Source: Heligmosomoides polygyrus polygyrus (lineage: Eukaryota > Nematoda > Chromadorea > Rhabditida > Heligmosomidae). Taken from it: a DNA stretch of 64,000 nucleotides. Made by a program: the position numbers and the translations under genes. Location of the stretch: NCBI GenBank assembly GCA_947396885.1, contig OX377203.1, positions 24,803,253-24,867,252 of the forward strand. The letters are read 5' to 3'. Positions 1 through 11,930 of the stretch are shown here, piece after piece; position 1 is the stretch's first letter; every line of letters begins with the position of its first letter. The notes beneath the pieces were generated by a model that saw only the letters and a list, made by a program, of their open reading frames with translations, ran no database searches and was not told the origin of the DNA.

Positions 1-286
1 GACCGTCTTCGGAGGTGATCGTTCCGTTGAGCGGGAATGGGGCATTAGAACCTCATCCGTTTCTCATGAACATCGTCTTCGTAATAGCGTAGTCGGCCAA
101 CATTCACTCCGCTTGACCGTTGATCTTCACTCCCATGTCTTGCCATCCTATGTCTCGCTCGATATTTTTGAGGGCGGAGCTGATACCTTTGAAATATAGT
201 TTCCCTTATCGAATCCTCCCTCCACGTTGACGATGATATCGTTCTAGAGTGGTCCGCTCTACAGCTCTCGAAGTATTTTGATATAC
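1..286 (-). pseudogene. RTE-like reverse transcriptase remnant, C-terminal part of the palm
   Basis: The minus strand reads as the region downstream of RTE RT motif A. QYIKILREL is followed by broken frame, then LKNIERDIGWQDMGVKING and KTMFMRNG. These match the order of the palm/thumb segment of nematode RTE-1-type RT. Stops and frame breaks show it is dead. It is the continuation of the RT piece at 4404-4736; the two are separated by an inserted DNA element. The left window edge cuts it. Confidence 0.7.
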
Positions 287-666
287 TGACCAGGAAAGGG
301 TCTCAGGCGTAGGTCAGAACGAGGGAAATGGAAAGTACTGCGAGAATCTTCACACTTCATATAGTAGAAAAACATGCTTCGTTTTCGCTGAGTCCTTGAA
401 TCAGAGGAGCTACGGGCCCTCGAAGGTGGGGAAGGTGCTAGACCAGATGTTCGACTCCCGTGCTATGCACCATTTTTGCAGTTTTCATAACCGCTGCCTC
501 CTTCACCAGTCTGCTTTTTACACATCTCCTACACATTTATTTATTTATTTATTGTACGTGGTAATCCACGCAAAAGAATACATCACCAAAAATCAACACA
601 GAACACAGTGAATATGAGCAGAAAAACACAAGAGGCAATTAGTACAACAACAAAATCCCCAAACTG

Positions 667-2300
667 TTAAGGAACTTGCTGCAGATACCTGTCAATGAGA
701 GTTTTGCATTGTCTTATAGAATTTGGTAAGCCGTTTTTCTTCGAGAATTTCAGGAATTCATTGCCAGCTCGATCAGTGAAAAAAGAAGATCTAATATTGC
801 TACTAGCTCTAGGAACTAGGATCTTCCATTGGCCACCTCTTGTGTTGGAATGAGATATTGAATAGAATTCGTTAAGGGGAAGACCCGCTATGCCATTTAT
901 CATCTTATGAACCGTTAGCAAATCGAACTTTCTTCGGCGACAAGCAAGAGTGCGTAAATTGAAGAATTTGTTCCTTCCAGGCGCCGGAAGAATGCTGTTA
1001 TAATCACACCCATGCACTCTGATCCAGAGCTTTCTTGTAAAACTGTTTTGCACGGATTCCAATCTGGTGATTTCTCTCTTAGTAGTAGGGCTATATACTG
1101 TAGTACCATGCTCTAGCATGGGCCTCACGTAGGTCATGTACGCGGCTAATAAATGAACTATTGAATTCGTTTTCAGAGACTTAAATATATTATGCACAAC
1201 TCTTTCAGCTCTCTTAGCCACAAGTTCACAATGCTGACTGAAGGAAAGTTTAGTGTCTACAATAAATCCTAATCACGTAAAGAAAGTGTGCTATTGAGTT
1301 GCTGTTCACCAAGGCAATAGGAGTTTCTGTTGTATTGCTGTCCAAGATGAAGCACTTTGGTTTTTTCACCTGATAACGGAAGCTCCACATCCTTGACCAA
1401 TCCGCAATAGCATCTATTGCAGACTGGAGGGCAGCGTGATCTTCCTTCCCAATGATGTTTCTGTATATTTTTATGTCATCAGCAAACATTTTGCAGGTGA
1501 CACCATACTCATCAACCAGAGAGGGAATCGTGGAAGTGTAAATGATAAAAAGAATTGGTGAGAGTACGCCTCCTTGGGGGACCCCACTGGTAACTGGAAT
1601 GGATTCAGAATATGACTCATTAACTCTGACCTGAAAGGATCTGTCGTTTATAAAGTTTTTTATCCACTTAATTATCCTTGGATGAACACCGATTTTCGCC
1701 AGTAGGTAGATCAGCTTGTTTAATGGAACCTTATCAAAAGCTTTCATAAAATCGAAATAAACGACGTCTACGCTTATTTTTTGATCGAGCGCCTCTGTCC
1801 AATCATTTAACGCTGACAGCATTAAAGTTTCCGTTGAAATACCGCTGCGAAAACCATGCTGGTTTTTGGGAATTAGAGAATTTGACTCAAGATAGTTGAC
1901 GAGGACAGTCTTGAGTTTCCTTTCAAAAACTCTTGCAAAAACGGATGTGATACTTATGTATGGGGCGATAATTGGTAACTAGATTGTAGGGCGCTTTCTT
2001 GGGTATGGGTGTAACGAACGCATGCTTCCAACGAGCAGGAACCTCGCCTAGCATGAAGCTAGCATTAAATATGTGCTCCAACGGGTAAGAAATAGCTACG
2101 GCAATTTTCCGAATAAAATACGGCGGTACTTTATCCGGGGTAACGGTAAAGGTTGCAGGTAGCGCACAAAGACCATTGTAGATTTCTTCCTTGTGAAACC
2201 AAATTGTGCTTTCCATGCTCTGAGTAGAGCTCACAGTATCGACACCATCGCTATTTGAAGAAGACTCCGAAAAAGATTTTTGAAAGTGTTTCGCTAGCAT
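667..2300 (-). pseudogene. CR1-like reverse transcriptase domain, frameshifted
   Basis: There are three frame pieces in order. 2300-1923 holds fingers sequence (TPDKVPPYFIRK, GEVPARWKHAFVTPIPK). 1822-1250 holds motif A (FDFMKAFDKVPL), the SGVPQGGVLSPILF box and the FADDIKIY catalytic box. 1221-667 holds the thumb and C-terminal part (YVRPMLEHGTTVYSP, LESVQNSFTRKLW). The FADD aspartates are present, but frame shifts near 1900 and 1240 disrupt the polyprotein. It would copy element RNA at a nicked target. Confidence 0.85.
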
Positions 2301-2347
2301 GGAAGCTTTAGACTCATCTGTTACTGCAGATTGTCCAGCTAAATCTT

Positions 2348-3379
2348 TCAGGGTTGGAATTCAGGTCGTTTCAGCACCGAATTTAACAAGGTATAAAGGG
2401 AAGATTTTCCAGGTCTTTCAAGAATTTTTCTCTCAACGTACTTATTGTATTTTTTCAGAAGTCTATCAAACTTATCACTTAAAGCTTTAAAAGTATTGAA
2501 ATTATTTGTGGTTGGATAGGTTTGATAATTCATCCACCACTTTTGTCTTTGTTCAAAAAGCCTTACCAAATTGGGTGGTAGCTTACCATAATTTGTAGGT
2601 TGCCTTTCTATAGGTACGAACTCTTCGATACATTCATGTAAAATAGATAAGAACATCTCATATTTGTCATCTACAGAAGGATATCCCTCAAGGAGCGTTC
2701 TACAATCCAAGGACAAAAGAAACTGACAAATGGCGTCGTAGTTAGCTCTATGAAATGATCTTCTGACGCGAAAAGTGGGCTTGTTTATGAAACATTGAAT
2801 ACAGAAGTAAATACTTGAATGATCACTAGAGCCAATAGGTGGTGAGATCTCAATATTTTTAACAAGTTGGAAGTGACTGGAAAGGATGAGGTCCAATAAG
2901 TTGCCATACCGAGCTGGCTTCGAAACGTTTTGTTGGAGGCTGCACGATGTGCACATCTCCAGAAAGAGTTTCGATGCCATGTTGACACTTGAGAGGGAAC
3001 TTTTGGACCAGTCAATGTCAGGTAAGTTAAAGTCCCCCATAATAACACACTGTGATGTGCAAGAACATAGATCGCTTATCGCCTTTATCAGTTGAATTGT
3101 GCTGCTAATAGAAGCACTAGGCGTCCTGTAGATAGCAATTAATCTTAAAGTACTTTGGAGAAGCTTCAAATCACAACAAAGTAGTTCGAAGCCATCCGAC
3201 ACTGATTCACTCCATATCGTTTCAAATGCAATTGAAAGCTTAATAAGCATAAGAACACCACCAACTCTTTTTCTAGTTCTATCGCATCTTACATAAGAGT
3301 ATTGGCTGCACAAGTCACCTAATATTGGTCCAGCATCAAGTGATTCATTTAGCCATGATTCTGTGAGAACTACTGAGAG
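2348..3379 (-). pseudogene. CR1-like endonuclease (APE-type) domain
   Basis: This is a continuous frame of about 340 codons. It runs from the truncated start (LTESWLNE) through VGGVLMLIK, then VIMGDFNLPDIDWS (catalytic D and N of the GDFN box) and SSDHSSIYF (the SDH box), into the linker before RT. These are the diagnostic motifs of the apurinic-type endonuclease that nicks target DNA for reverse transcription. The N-terminal strand with the first catalytic residues is missing, so it cannot work. A frame break at about 2300-2350 separates it from RT. Confidence 0.85.
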
Positions 3380-4403
3380 TTTATTTAACTCTAAATTGTC
3401 GAAAGGGTAGGATTCGTGATCAACACCCCAGATTCGTGATTAACACTCCATGACCTCGGTAGCCCTAGTCACTTGTACCTCTTGTAACCTACCGAAATCG
3501 GCATAAATTTTAAAATCGGATGTCAGATTTGTGATCAGCAGCCCAAATAACACCCCTCGCGGAGGTTTCGGCCAAAAAAAATTTCATCCTCTCCTCAACC
3601 TCTGCAGTCGTGAAAGTACAATAGTGCCTTGATGGCTGTTTAAATCAACTTACTTCCTACACATCTCCTACCCATTTATTTCACTCTAAATTGTCAAATA
3701 AGGGTTTACTATGAGCTGTGGTTCACTCACTTTTCCCAGTTTCTGAATTACACGTTTTGTGTTTTTCAGCGAGTGTTAAACAGTGACTTCACACAGGTAA
3801 GGGTTACAGCAGGTACGGATGACTAGGGCTGTCAAGGTCATAATCACCAATTACGCCCAATCTTCTCCTAGGGACGGGGGGGGGGGGGGGGTGGGGTTAT
3901 TTTGGGTGATAATCACGAATCTGACATTCGTTTTTGAAATTTCGGCTGATTACGGTAGGTTACAGCAGGTACGGGTGACTGGGCTGTCTAGATCATGGGC
4001 TGTTGATCACGAATCTGGCCTTTTTGACAATTTAAAGTGAAATAAATGTGTAGTAGATGTGTAGGAAGGAAATTGGTGGAGGCAGCGGTTATGAAAAAAT
4101 GCAAAGATAGTGTATAGCACGGGAGTCGAACGCCTGGTGCAGCACATTTGAAGCAGCCCTGTACACTGCTGAGCCACCGACTCGCTTGTCAAGCGCCTTT
4201 CGCCGCTTCCCATACAAAAGAGCGCTCGCACGTGGGCATGTGTAGACGGTGGACTACTGCACCCCGCCTTCGAGGGCCCGCAGCTCTTTTGTTTCAAGGA
4301 CTCAGCAAAAACGAAACATGTTTGTCTACTATATTAAGGTTGGAGATTCTTGCAGTACTACCCATTTCCCCCGTTCAGACCTATGTCTGAGACCCTTCCT
4401 TGG

Positions 4404-4736
4404 TGAGGAGGAACGCCACGTCTCACCAGAGCATCTGTGACGGCTTCTCCCAACAGAGTCGATTGCCTTCTCTAGCTCGATGAACATAAGGAGCAGTGGC
4501 AGCTTGTACTCCCGAGACACTTCCATCACCCTCGTCTCATTGTGGCTGAGTTCGATTGTGCGGAATCTTCCCCGAAGTGCTGCTGGTTTGCGTAGCAGTT
4601 CTTCGTCCAGAGTGCTGAAGATTCTATTTTGATACATAACTCTTGTAAACGACCTGTAGTTTCGAGGTATGTAAAAATAAATAAACAAATTTTTTACCTT
4701 AAGCCATTCCATCTCAAGGAAAGTATTACATACCAT
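4404..4736 (-). pseudogene. RTE-like reverse transcriptase remnant, fingers and motif A
   Basis: The minus frame reads ISTLDEEL-type text, then SREYKLPLLLMFIELEKAIDSV (motif A region, with the usual KKAFDSV changed to EKAIDSV). It ends with sequence encoding DALVRRGVPP just before the inserted DNA element. It is the upstream half of the copy whose downstream half is at 1-286. Frame changes and substitutions show decay. Confidence 0.65.
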
Positions 4737-4771
4737 TCGGTATTTTTTCCTGCTCTTTCAAAAAACATATG

Positions 4772-5504
4772 TAGATGTCGCTCTAATTTTTCTAGCCGAC
4801 GTTTTCCAGAGTTCTGTGAAGTCATGGACCATCGCAACTATTGAGTGATCATGCTTTACGAATTTAAACTGGGACATAAAAAATGGGTTCTTTACGATAA
4901 CAGGAAGCGGTGATTTGTGTGGTTAGGTAAGGATGCTCCTCCAACATCCTTTTCTGAACCCGAACTTCAACCAAAAAGGTTATGCCTACCTTGTGGTGGT
5001 ATTGTAAAGGCGTAATCCATCACAGCCTTTTTCAATCTGGCCAGGCTGTCACAACAGTGTCTTACTGTTGTGATTTAGACCAAATATATGAGAAGTTACC
5101 AAAGTTGTTGCCGAGAGTGACGAATAGAGGAGGGCTGCTCCTGTTGCAGGGCAATCACACCTCACAAACCACTCAGCGAAAATTGACCCATCGAAGTGCT
5201 TCCTCACCCACCGTATTCTTTCGACCTTTTCCCCACTGACTATCACTTTTTCCGAGCTCGTGATTCTCATTTGCGTCAGAAACAACTCGCCAATTTGGCC
5301 GATGTTGAATGTGCCCGCCTTCATTTCGTTAATTCTTGTGATCTCAGTTTTTTATTGCAAAGGATTAGATTCATTACCTGCTCGTGAGTAAAAAGTGTAT
5401 AGATTTTGGCGGTTTTTATTTCGACTAATAAAGTTGTGTTTAAGCTGAGTTATAGCAGCATGAAATAAGTGGTCCGTTTCGGCTATTAATTCTGCGACAT
5501 CCTA
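4772..5504 (+). mobile_element. Internally deleted mariner
   Basis: The ends match as inverted repeats (TAGATGTCGC near 4772; its complement GCGACATCCTA near 5494-5504). A mariner N terminus starts at ATG 4824 (MDHRNY, stop, VIMLYEFKLGHK) and joins directly to the mid-transposase motif KWVLYDNRKR. The DNA-binding region and the first catalytic aspartate are deleted. The rest is broken: GVIHHSLFQSGQ, NRGGLLLLQGN (the usual HDNARP is lost) and PTDYHFF. Inactive. Confidence 0.75.
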
Positions 5505-5510
5505 TTACTT

Positions 5511-5765
5511 TTGCGGGATTTCCTGGATTTGAATGCGTATTTGGCCTATACAAGGACCTGCAACGTCCAGTCGTTGTGCAAATCAGTGTTTTATCTTCCT
5601 CAAACGTGCCTATTACCAAAAAAGCGATCTACGAGGGATGGAAGGCTTGGATGGCATGCGCGAGAAACCCGAACCAAAAATCTGGAATCGGCCGCACATG
5701 ACAGTCAGCGCTTCCTGCGACTGCGCTACCCCACTATACAGGTGGTACCTTTGAATCTAGTGCTC
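5511..5765 (-). repeat. tRNA-derived SINE copy (family S), reversed
   Basis: The minus strand has an A-box-like GGGGTAGCGCAGTCGCAGG followed by a B-box-like TTGGTTCGGGTTTC. The shared body follows (CATCCAAGCCTTCCATCCCT, then GGCCAAATACGCATTCAAAT). It is one of about a dozen copies in the window; orientation is set by the tRNA-like head. It has no protein product. Confidence 0.65.
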
Positions 5766-6289
5766 ATCTTGTAACGCATCGGAACTCAGCCAGAACGCCG
5801 TCCTAGAATTCATCTCATACCGACAGAGAAGACCGTGCACCCACTACTGTATTGCAGTGGCCATGATTCTCCTCACTCTCCGCAGCGCTGGAAGCCTATT
5901 CATCACCCGTTGTGAGCAATCCCTTTTACCGCCTTCTTTTCACAACCCACCCTTCTGGGTAGTTTCCAGTTTCCTGTTCACACTATACAACCACGGCCTA
6001 CGACGTTTGACAGTGGTATTGCTCATTGACATGATTTGCTACTTTGCAGCCAGTTTGTCTTGCTTCAGAAATTCCCCATTTACCTGTGCAGGCTGTTATC
6101 TGCTCAACTTTCCTGCAGGCTTGTTTTCTTAAAGTACTCACCGGTAGTTCCTAATTACCGATTGCTTCTACTTCGGTGCTAAAACGCGCTGGCGGTTTCT
6201 CTCTCGATTCGAGGTCAGTGGTTCATAACATTTTGCTCTTATCACACGGAGTCAAAATTTAGAATACGGATAAGGGATAACAGACGGCA

Positions 6290-6560
6290 TTATTCAATCT
6301 TTCCTGGGATGCGCCAGGCATTTTTCGGGATGTCGTGGAGGAGATTTGGATGCGTATTTGGCCTCCACAGCGACATTCGGCAGCCAGCCGATGAACAAAT
6401 CAGTGTTTCGTTCTTTCCAAACATGTCTGCTACAAATTCACGAATTCGCCGACCCCAGAGGGATAGAAGACTTGGGCTGAGCGGGAAATCTGAACCAGGA
6501 ATCTGGAATAACATGCACCTCCAACAGCGCTACCACGCACCGCTCGAGATAAATGGAGGA
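6290..6560 (-). repeat. tRNA-derived SINE copy (family S), reversed
   Basis: The head on the minus strand starts GTGGTAGCGCTGTTGGAGG, with a B-box-like CCTGGTTCAGATTTCCCG. The body (CTTCTATCCCTCTGGGG, GGCCAAATACGCATCCAAAT) and the 3' end (ATTGAATAATGCCGTC, then TTATCC units) match the other copies. This is one of the more complete members. Confidence 0.7.
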
Positions 6561-7589
6561 AGGTACTGGGTTCTCCCAGTGAAATTTTTTTAGAGCTCTG
6601 AATGACCTCAGTTTCGAAATTCAAATTCACAACTTTTCGAAACAGAACTGACTTACTGATGACAAATTCGCAGACATTCTGTTGTTCTTCCTGAAACAAT
6701 GATCGTAGCGAAATTTTGATAGAGCTCCGATGTTAGGAATCGTAAATTGCAACAAAAGTAGGTGGCAAAGTGGTACACAGGAAGTCGGGGCAGAATCGCC
6801 ATCTGGCGGTTGGAGGCCATCTTCTCTTCCACGTTCAGTATCGGTCGCAGTGCCTTTCTACTGACCACTCCTTGGTCTTCTTACCACAGGTACGCATCTG
6901 CCCTATCCAACCAATGCGCTGGTAAACTTCCGTGACACCAACGTATTATGGTGCTCTCAAAATAGTAGCGGATTATGGACGGACCATTCAGGCATAAGCA
7001 TCTCACTACCAATTAGTAGACAGATTTGTCAGACCCTATGATAAGTGTCAGAATTGAAACAACCACTGCAGACAAATTGGTTTGTCAAAGGCTCCACTAG
7101 GTCCAAGACCTCTTTCTTCTTTAAACTGTTTCGCTTATAAGAGTTTTAGGGAACGCTGGGGAAAACGTGCAGTATTTGACTTGGAGGACCGTACACAGTG
7201 GACGCGTCAGAATCTCCGTGTAATATTAATGAAGCTCTGTGGGAGTCATCGTACGATCGAGCGAAAACGTACGAATGAACGCTTTCGCTTTTGTTGGCCG
7301 GACCTCACCTGCTTCTGGAGCTTTGAAGAATGCTTTAGCCTTCCATAACTGCTTGCCGTTTTAAATTGTACTCCGAGTCGAACTGTGATTACAACAATTT
7401 TTGATGGCGCAAATTCATGTCTTAAATTTGTTAACAAAGTTCGTCAAACCTGATATTCTGCAGAACCCCTCCCTTTGGTCATAGAACAGTCATTTCTACA
7501 CAGTCCTCACCTCCGTGTTCTTGCTCATAACAGAGGTGATGACGTCTTACTGTTATTGCGTGCACTCGCGTGCATCGTCAAATTAAGGG

Positions 7590-7645
7590 AGCCTATTTTA
7601 TTTGTTTATGCGTGAAATTCACGCGGAACATAAACAAATCGTGAA
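7590..7645 (-). repeat. Solo 3' end of a CR1-like element
   Basis: On the minus strand a perfect stem GCGTGAATTTCACGC is followed by ATAAACAAATAAAATA. This is the same stem-plus-A-rich-tail layout seen at the ends of the larger CR1 copies. No RT sequence is attached, consistent with an extreme 5' truncation. Confidence 0.5.
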
Positions 7646-7984
7646 GGATACTGCAAGAAGCGTCATCAAGAAAAGTCATTCCCACAGTCCGAAGAAGGTT
7701 AGCAACCAAAGGTTTCGGAAATGATTGTCCACAAGCCTCTTGAATTTGCTCAAAACGTCAGGAATTGGAGATGAATTTGGAACCAACCAGCCCTTCTGCA
7801 AAGAAGGTACGCAATCAATTCTTTGACCTTGAGAAATGAAGTTTTTTCTATGAACTTCTTGTGATGGAAGACAAAATCGTGTAAAGTTGTTTCACAGAAA
7901 GTTGTGAAGCTTTTCTGCCTCTTCGGCTTCAACTAACGATAAGAGTATGGGACTCTGAGTGCCCATTTCACGCGTCATGTCCAC

Positions 7985-8110
7985 AACAGCAAAATGACGC
8001 GTGGTAGCGTAGTCGGAGTAGGTGCTGGCAGTCGCTGCACCAGACTCATGGTTCCCGGTTCGGATTCCCCACACAGGCCACCAAGCCCTTCACCCTCCAC
8101 AGAATCACCA
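7985..8110 (+). repeat. tRNA-derived SINE head (family S)
   Basis: GTGGTAGCGTAGTCGGAG (A-box-like) is followed by CCCGGTTCGGATTCCCC (B-box-like), then the body start (AGGCCACCAAGCCCTTC). The body is cut short before the palindromic MITE at 8175. Confidence 0.6.
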
Positions 8111-8174
8111 CCAGATTTGTATGGGTCATACACCGTATTCTCCATCGCAAGTCGTTCTATGGGCTATACGCATT

Positions 8175-8337
8175 CAGGGACGGGATTCATCAACGGTTTA
8201 CATTTAATGGAGAAAATGCAGCCGAAATCCCTGATAGCACGGCTTATCAAGCGATATGGTGGAACACTTCCCTACGCTACCAAGGGTTTCGGCTGTATGT
8301 TCCCTGTGCTCTAAGACGTTGATGAATCTGGCCCCTG
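8175..8337. mobile_element. Palindromic MITE (family P, CAGGGGCC termini)
   Basis: The left end CAGGGACGGGATTCATCAAC pairs with the right end, whose complement starts CAGGGGCCAGATTCATCAAC. The interior is also self-complementary (GCCGAAATCCCTGATAGC against GGGTTTCGGCTG), so the whole unit can fold into a hairpin. There is no coding sequence. Related copies lie at 16848, 22465, 33209 and 58506. Confidence 0.75.
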
Positions 8338-8798
8338 ATGGTGGAGATGATGTAAAGAACGGAACTGAAGCGTAGCAATTCGAAAGGTGGAGCTCACTCT
8401 CCGCGTCTCTTCCACACAGCGCCGGGCTTGAACTGTTGTCACTGATCATCGAACAGCACTAACCAGATTTTCCACTGAAGAGGTCCTGTTCACTGAGTTC
8501 CTTCTCCATGTCTAGTCCTGGTAGCCCTGTCTTGGTAGCTCGCGAGCACAGCGATTCGAACAGCGACAATGATCGGAGGCTACGAACAAACCACTACGAG
8601 GGAAGCGACAGTGTAGATCTGTAAACTGCTTTTGCTGCGACCGGACGACATCTGCAGTCGATTTGCGCTTGCTGCCCCTGCAACCACTGTGGTTGCCGGG
8701 TATGACTCTTACGTGTACAGTTGACAGCTGAAACGAACGTCTGATTCGTACCTGAAGTAGCTACAAGGGTCCTCTACTACCAGGAAATAGGAAATAGG

Positions 8799-8850
8799 GG
8801 ATCTTCCGGATCTATCCTGATCGGGGGGGGGCGTGGGAGGGGGGCACACA
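8799..8850. repeat. One end of a GGATCTATCC-type MITE (family G)
   Basis: GGATCTATCCTGATC is followed by a G-rich run and GGGGCACAC, as in the left ends at 19247 and 25694. I see no matching right end nearby, so this is a truncated or solo terminus. Confidence 0.45.
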
Positions 8851-9007
8851 CTGTTTTTGCAGCTCCATTCCCTACTTTGAGGTTCTACGAGAGCTTCAGT
8901 TGCTGTCCTATAATACGAGGGGTTTCATTTAAATTCAAAAAGAGCGACTATTTCTAAGAACAGCAAATCCTTTAAATCGTACTTCCTACAAAAATGTTTG
9001 TGCCAAT

Positions 9008-10790
9008 ATGGATTACCACCCGAAAAAATTTTGGGCTAATCGTGAGCGGAAACTAGCTAGGAAAGCATCGATGAATCAACTTCATCGAATAGTACGTAGC
9101 AAGCTCAAATCGACTGGAGCTCTTCCAGCCTTTACCAACATCAACAGTAAAATGTGCTCTTGCGACAAGATGAAAGCAGTCGCTTTAGGCAGTTTTTTCG
9201 CTGGCGTTTTCTCTAATGACGGTTCCTCTGCAGCGCCTGGAAGTTTATATGTTGACAGAGATGGTGCAGAACCAGTGCGCGCCTTTACCAGCGTTTTCTT
9301 TCATCCTGATGACGTTTACAAAGTTCTTAGGAATTTGAAACCTTCTACTACGGAACCGTCTGATGGAATTCCTCCTATTATTTTCAGGAAATGCGCCCGT
9401 GAGTTATCTAAACCTCTTGCGATGATCTTCAGCATTTCCATTATGCTAGGAGAGATTCCGCGGGCATGGAAACATGCAATAGTGACAGCAATTCCAAAAG
9501 TTGAAGCTCCTCAGTCTGTCTCTCAGTTTCGTCCTATCAGCATAAAACCTACTCCAATTAAAGTTATGGAAAAAATTATCAGAGAGAAATTTTTGACTTG
9601 GTTGGAAAGAGTTCATGCTATTCCACATAGGCAACATGGTTTTGTTCCTGAGCTTGACAGCTTGTTTGATTGGAGATTAGCTCTAAACCAAGGCAAAATG
9701 ATAGATGTTGTTTACATAGACTTGTCTAAAACCTTCGATAAAGTTTCTCATTCGAAATTGCTTGATAAGCTGCGTTGCTTGGGTGTCAGTGGAAACTTTC
9801 TAAACTGGTTCGGTTCTTATTTGGAGAACAGACTTATGACTGATCGAGTAAGGGTTGAGTATTCCGATACGAGTATGTGCACTAGTGGAGTGCCCAAAGG
9901 TGGAGTATTGTCATCTCTTCTCTTCCTCTTGTACACGGCCGATGTTTTTGATGCTGATGACATCAAGTGATATGGTACTTACGGTCGAGAAGGATGTGAT
10001 GAAACATGTTCAGCTTTAAACATTGCTTTGACGAACATATGCCACTGGGTGTTGGAATTCAACTTGGCAATTAATCCGGAAAAGTGTTCCGTGCTTCACA
10101 TAGGGGAAGGGCAAGCAGGTCGTTACACCATCGGTGATGTGCCGTTAGGCAACTGTGAGACTGTGAAAGACCTTGGTGTAATCGTAGACTCCAGGCTTGA
10201 TTTTTCTCACCACATTGAAAAAGCTACACAGAAAGCCTACGCTGCCCTCTACTCCATTTTTCGTAATGTGTGCAGTAACAACCCCAAGATTTTCGTTAAA
10301 TTGTACAAAGCATACGCCCTTCCTCATTTAGAGTACTGCTCTCAGATATGGAGCCCCATGGCTAGAAAACACATAACTAAACTCGAAATGGTTCAGAAAA
10401 CCTTCACTAGACTTGTTTATTTTCGACTGCATCAAGGAGTTTCTTGGGGGGATCTACCCAGTTACGATGAACGTCTGAAATTGCTAGGAATAAGATCTTT
10501 GTTGAACAGAAGGATTACTTTTGATTTGGCGTTTTGCTTTAAATTATTTCGTGTAGAGTTGAAACTCCGGGCCAGCAAGTACTGGATTTTTAGACCTTGT
10601 GGCTTAAGTGTGGCTTAAGAGCTGATTCATTCAACCTTCACTACCTCCCGATTCAAAAGAAGAATTACACGCAGTTATTCAATTGCCTTTTCTTTCGGGT
10701 GGCAAGATGAATTAGACGTTTGCCGGTTGAGGTTTTGAACTCTGTAAACAGCCGTATTTTTAAGAAACGCTTGGAAAAAATCAACGTTTT
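9008..10790 (+). pseudogene. CR1-like reverse transcriptase, 5'-truncated, stop and YADD loss
   Basis: One reading frame runs from 9008 to 10618 apart from a TGA at 9968. Motifs in order: NLKPSTTEPSDGIPPIIF, GEIPRAWKHAIVTAIPK, FRPISIKPTPIKVMEK, motif A YIDLSKTFDKVSHSKL, SGVPKGGVLSSLLFLLYTAD, then DADDIK in place of the usual YADD/FADD box. Sequence normally between LLYTAD and the ADD box is deleted. The thumb follows (VKDLGVIVDSRLDFSHHI, YALPHLEYCSQIWSPM). Decayed C-terminal sequence runs to about 10790. It lacks the endonuclease and is inactive. The exact 3' end is unclear; an (AAAT)n tract lies at 11455-11490. Confidence 0.85.
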
Positions 10791-11454
10791 GCAGGTGTTA
10801 GGGATTTCTGATTCTCGATGATGCTTTCTCGCTGGTCGTGACCTTGAACCGCTTAGCCACATTATGGTTCCTGCTCCTCTGTGATCTTAAACGTGCTTAT
10901 GGTTTTTCGTTGCTGACAAGATTAAGAGTTTTATGTATAACCTTTCTTCTTTAGTGCGGGCGGCGACTTCTCTTCAGCTTTCTTTTCTTTATATGCTTTT
11001 TCTATCACTCTTTCGTGTGAGTCCCTAGGTTTCATCCTAGGCTGTACTTTTAGTAATACATCCTCCTTTATCTAAAATTACTTCACAATTTTTGCTTCGC
11101 GTGCCACAGGTGGTTTGCCTTAGTTGTCGGTCCCATGGGGCGGCCAGCGTACCCATGTGCCGAAGTTCCGGCAACTACCACAAGGGCGTCATAGCTGGCT
11201 GACGCGGCAAATAACCTCGTTGGCACGCAGTGATATCTGCCCATTTTCCTGACTATCATAGCCCGTCTTAAACTTACATGTCACCAGGGGCCTACGTGAG
11301 TGAGTCTCTAACGTACAATATTTTCTATTTGGTTACTGAAGAGTCGTCACTGCCATTTTTTTAATATCGTTTATTTTACTAGTGCTTTCTTCTTCATCCT
11401 CTTTTCTTCGCACGGTTTTTTCCTCGAATTCAGTGCACGTCTTCTTGAAGTAGA

Positions 11455-11492
11455 GAATAAATAAACAAATAAATAAATAAATAAATAAATTC
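11455..11492 (+). repeat. (AAATA)n tract, possible retroelement tail
   Basis: AATAAATAAACAAATAAATA repeats follow unassigned sequence downstream of the CR1-like copy that ends near 10790. It could be that element's 3' tail or the end of another copy. The stretch 10790-11455 otherwise shows only an imperfect stem near 11028-11045 (CCTAGG twice) and no gene. Confidence 0.4.
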
Positions 11493-11746
11493 AGTGGATA
11501 TGGTTGTGTGGCATGGGATGACCTAGGCAAGTGCCACTTTAGGGTTGCCTCCCTCCGACTAGGATAAATCAGAAATTTCCAATTACTGTTCCTGGGAAAG
11601 GGTTTTATTGGTAACTCGTGTTTCATGTTTAGCCTCTTATATTTCATTTATCTCGCGCATCGACTATCACTTGTGTTGTGTACTTCCATTTCTCACAGCT
11701 GAGCGCTTTGCATTGGTTGAGTTCTCCTTTTGATACAACCTTTTCA

Positions 11747-11930
11747 GGATCTGTCGTAGTTGGAGGGAGCCACACTATGTTTTTACTCACAGTTGCCTTC
11801 CTTGAAGATGTTTTAGAGCTTCACCTGCTGGTCCATGATATTGACGGCTCTTGGACAAATCCGAGTGAGGTGGCGTGATAGTGCAGTCACAACCACTTTA
11901 GGATCGCTCCCTCCCGACTAGGATAGATCC
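11747..11930. mobile_element. MITE (family G) with 8-bp target duplication
   Basis: The left end GGATCTGTCGTAGTTGGAGG pairs with the right end CTCCCGACTAGGATAGATCC. CCTTTTCA is duplicated perfectly at 11739-11746 and 11931-11938. The unit is 184 bp with no ORF. An 8-bp duplication is typical of hAT-type transposition; the driving transposase is not in the window. Confidence 0.8.

Larger units (their letters stand above)
540..3380 (-). mobile_element. CR1-like non-LTR retrotransposon, 5'-truncated
   Basis: Read on the minus strand, an endonuclease region (3379-2348) is followed by an RT region (2300-667). Then comes a 3' end with a small stem (CGTGG/CCACG near 550-570) and an (AAAT)n tail at 536-555. 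The 5' end is truncated inside the endonuclease, at a reading TESWLNESLD. The tail and 5' junction both sit in TTTATTT-type sequence of the host inverted-repeat element, consistent with target-primed insertion. Several frameshifts make it inactive. Confidence 0.85.
287..4406. mobile_element. Inverted-repeat DNA element inserted in an RTE copy, itself split by CR1
   Basis: The terminal inverted repeats begin CCAGGAAAGGGTCTCAGG at 290 and, on the other strand, CCAAGGAAGGGTCTCAG ending at 4403. They are flanked by TGA at 287-289 and 4404-4406. Removing the insert and one TGA restores the RT reading VPPQYI across the junction, which supports the boundaries strongly. The arms remain alignable for several hundred bases (290-540 against 4020-4403; also about 3385-3550 against 3900-4030). 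No transposase is visible, so it looks non-autonomous. Without the CR1 insert it would be about 1.3 kb. The right arm contains a tRNA-like stretch near 4130-4200. The superfamily is uncertain; a 3-bp duplication fits PIF/Harbinger or CACTA groups. Confidence 0.7.
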
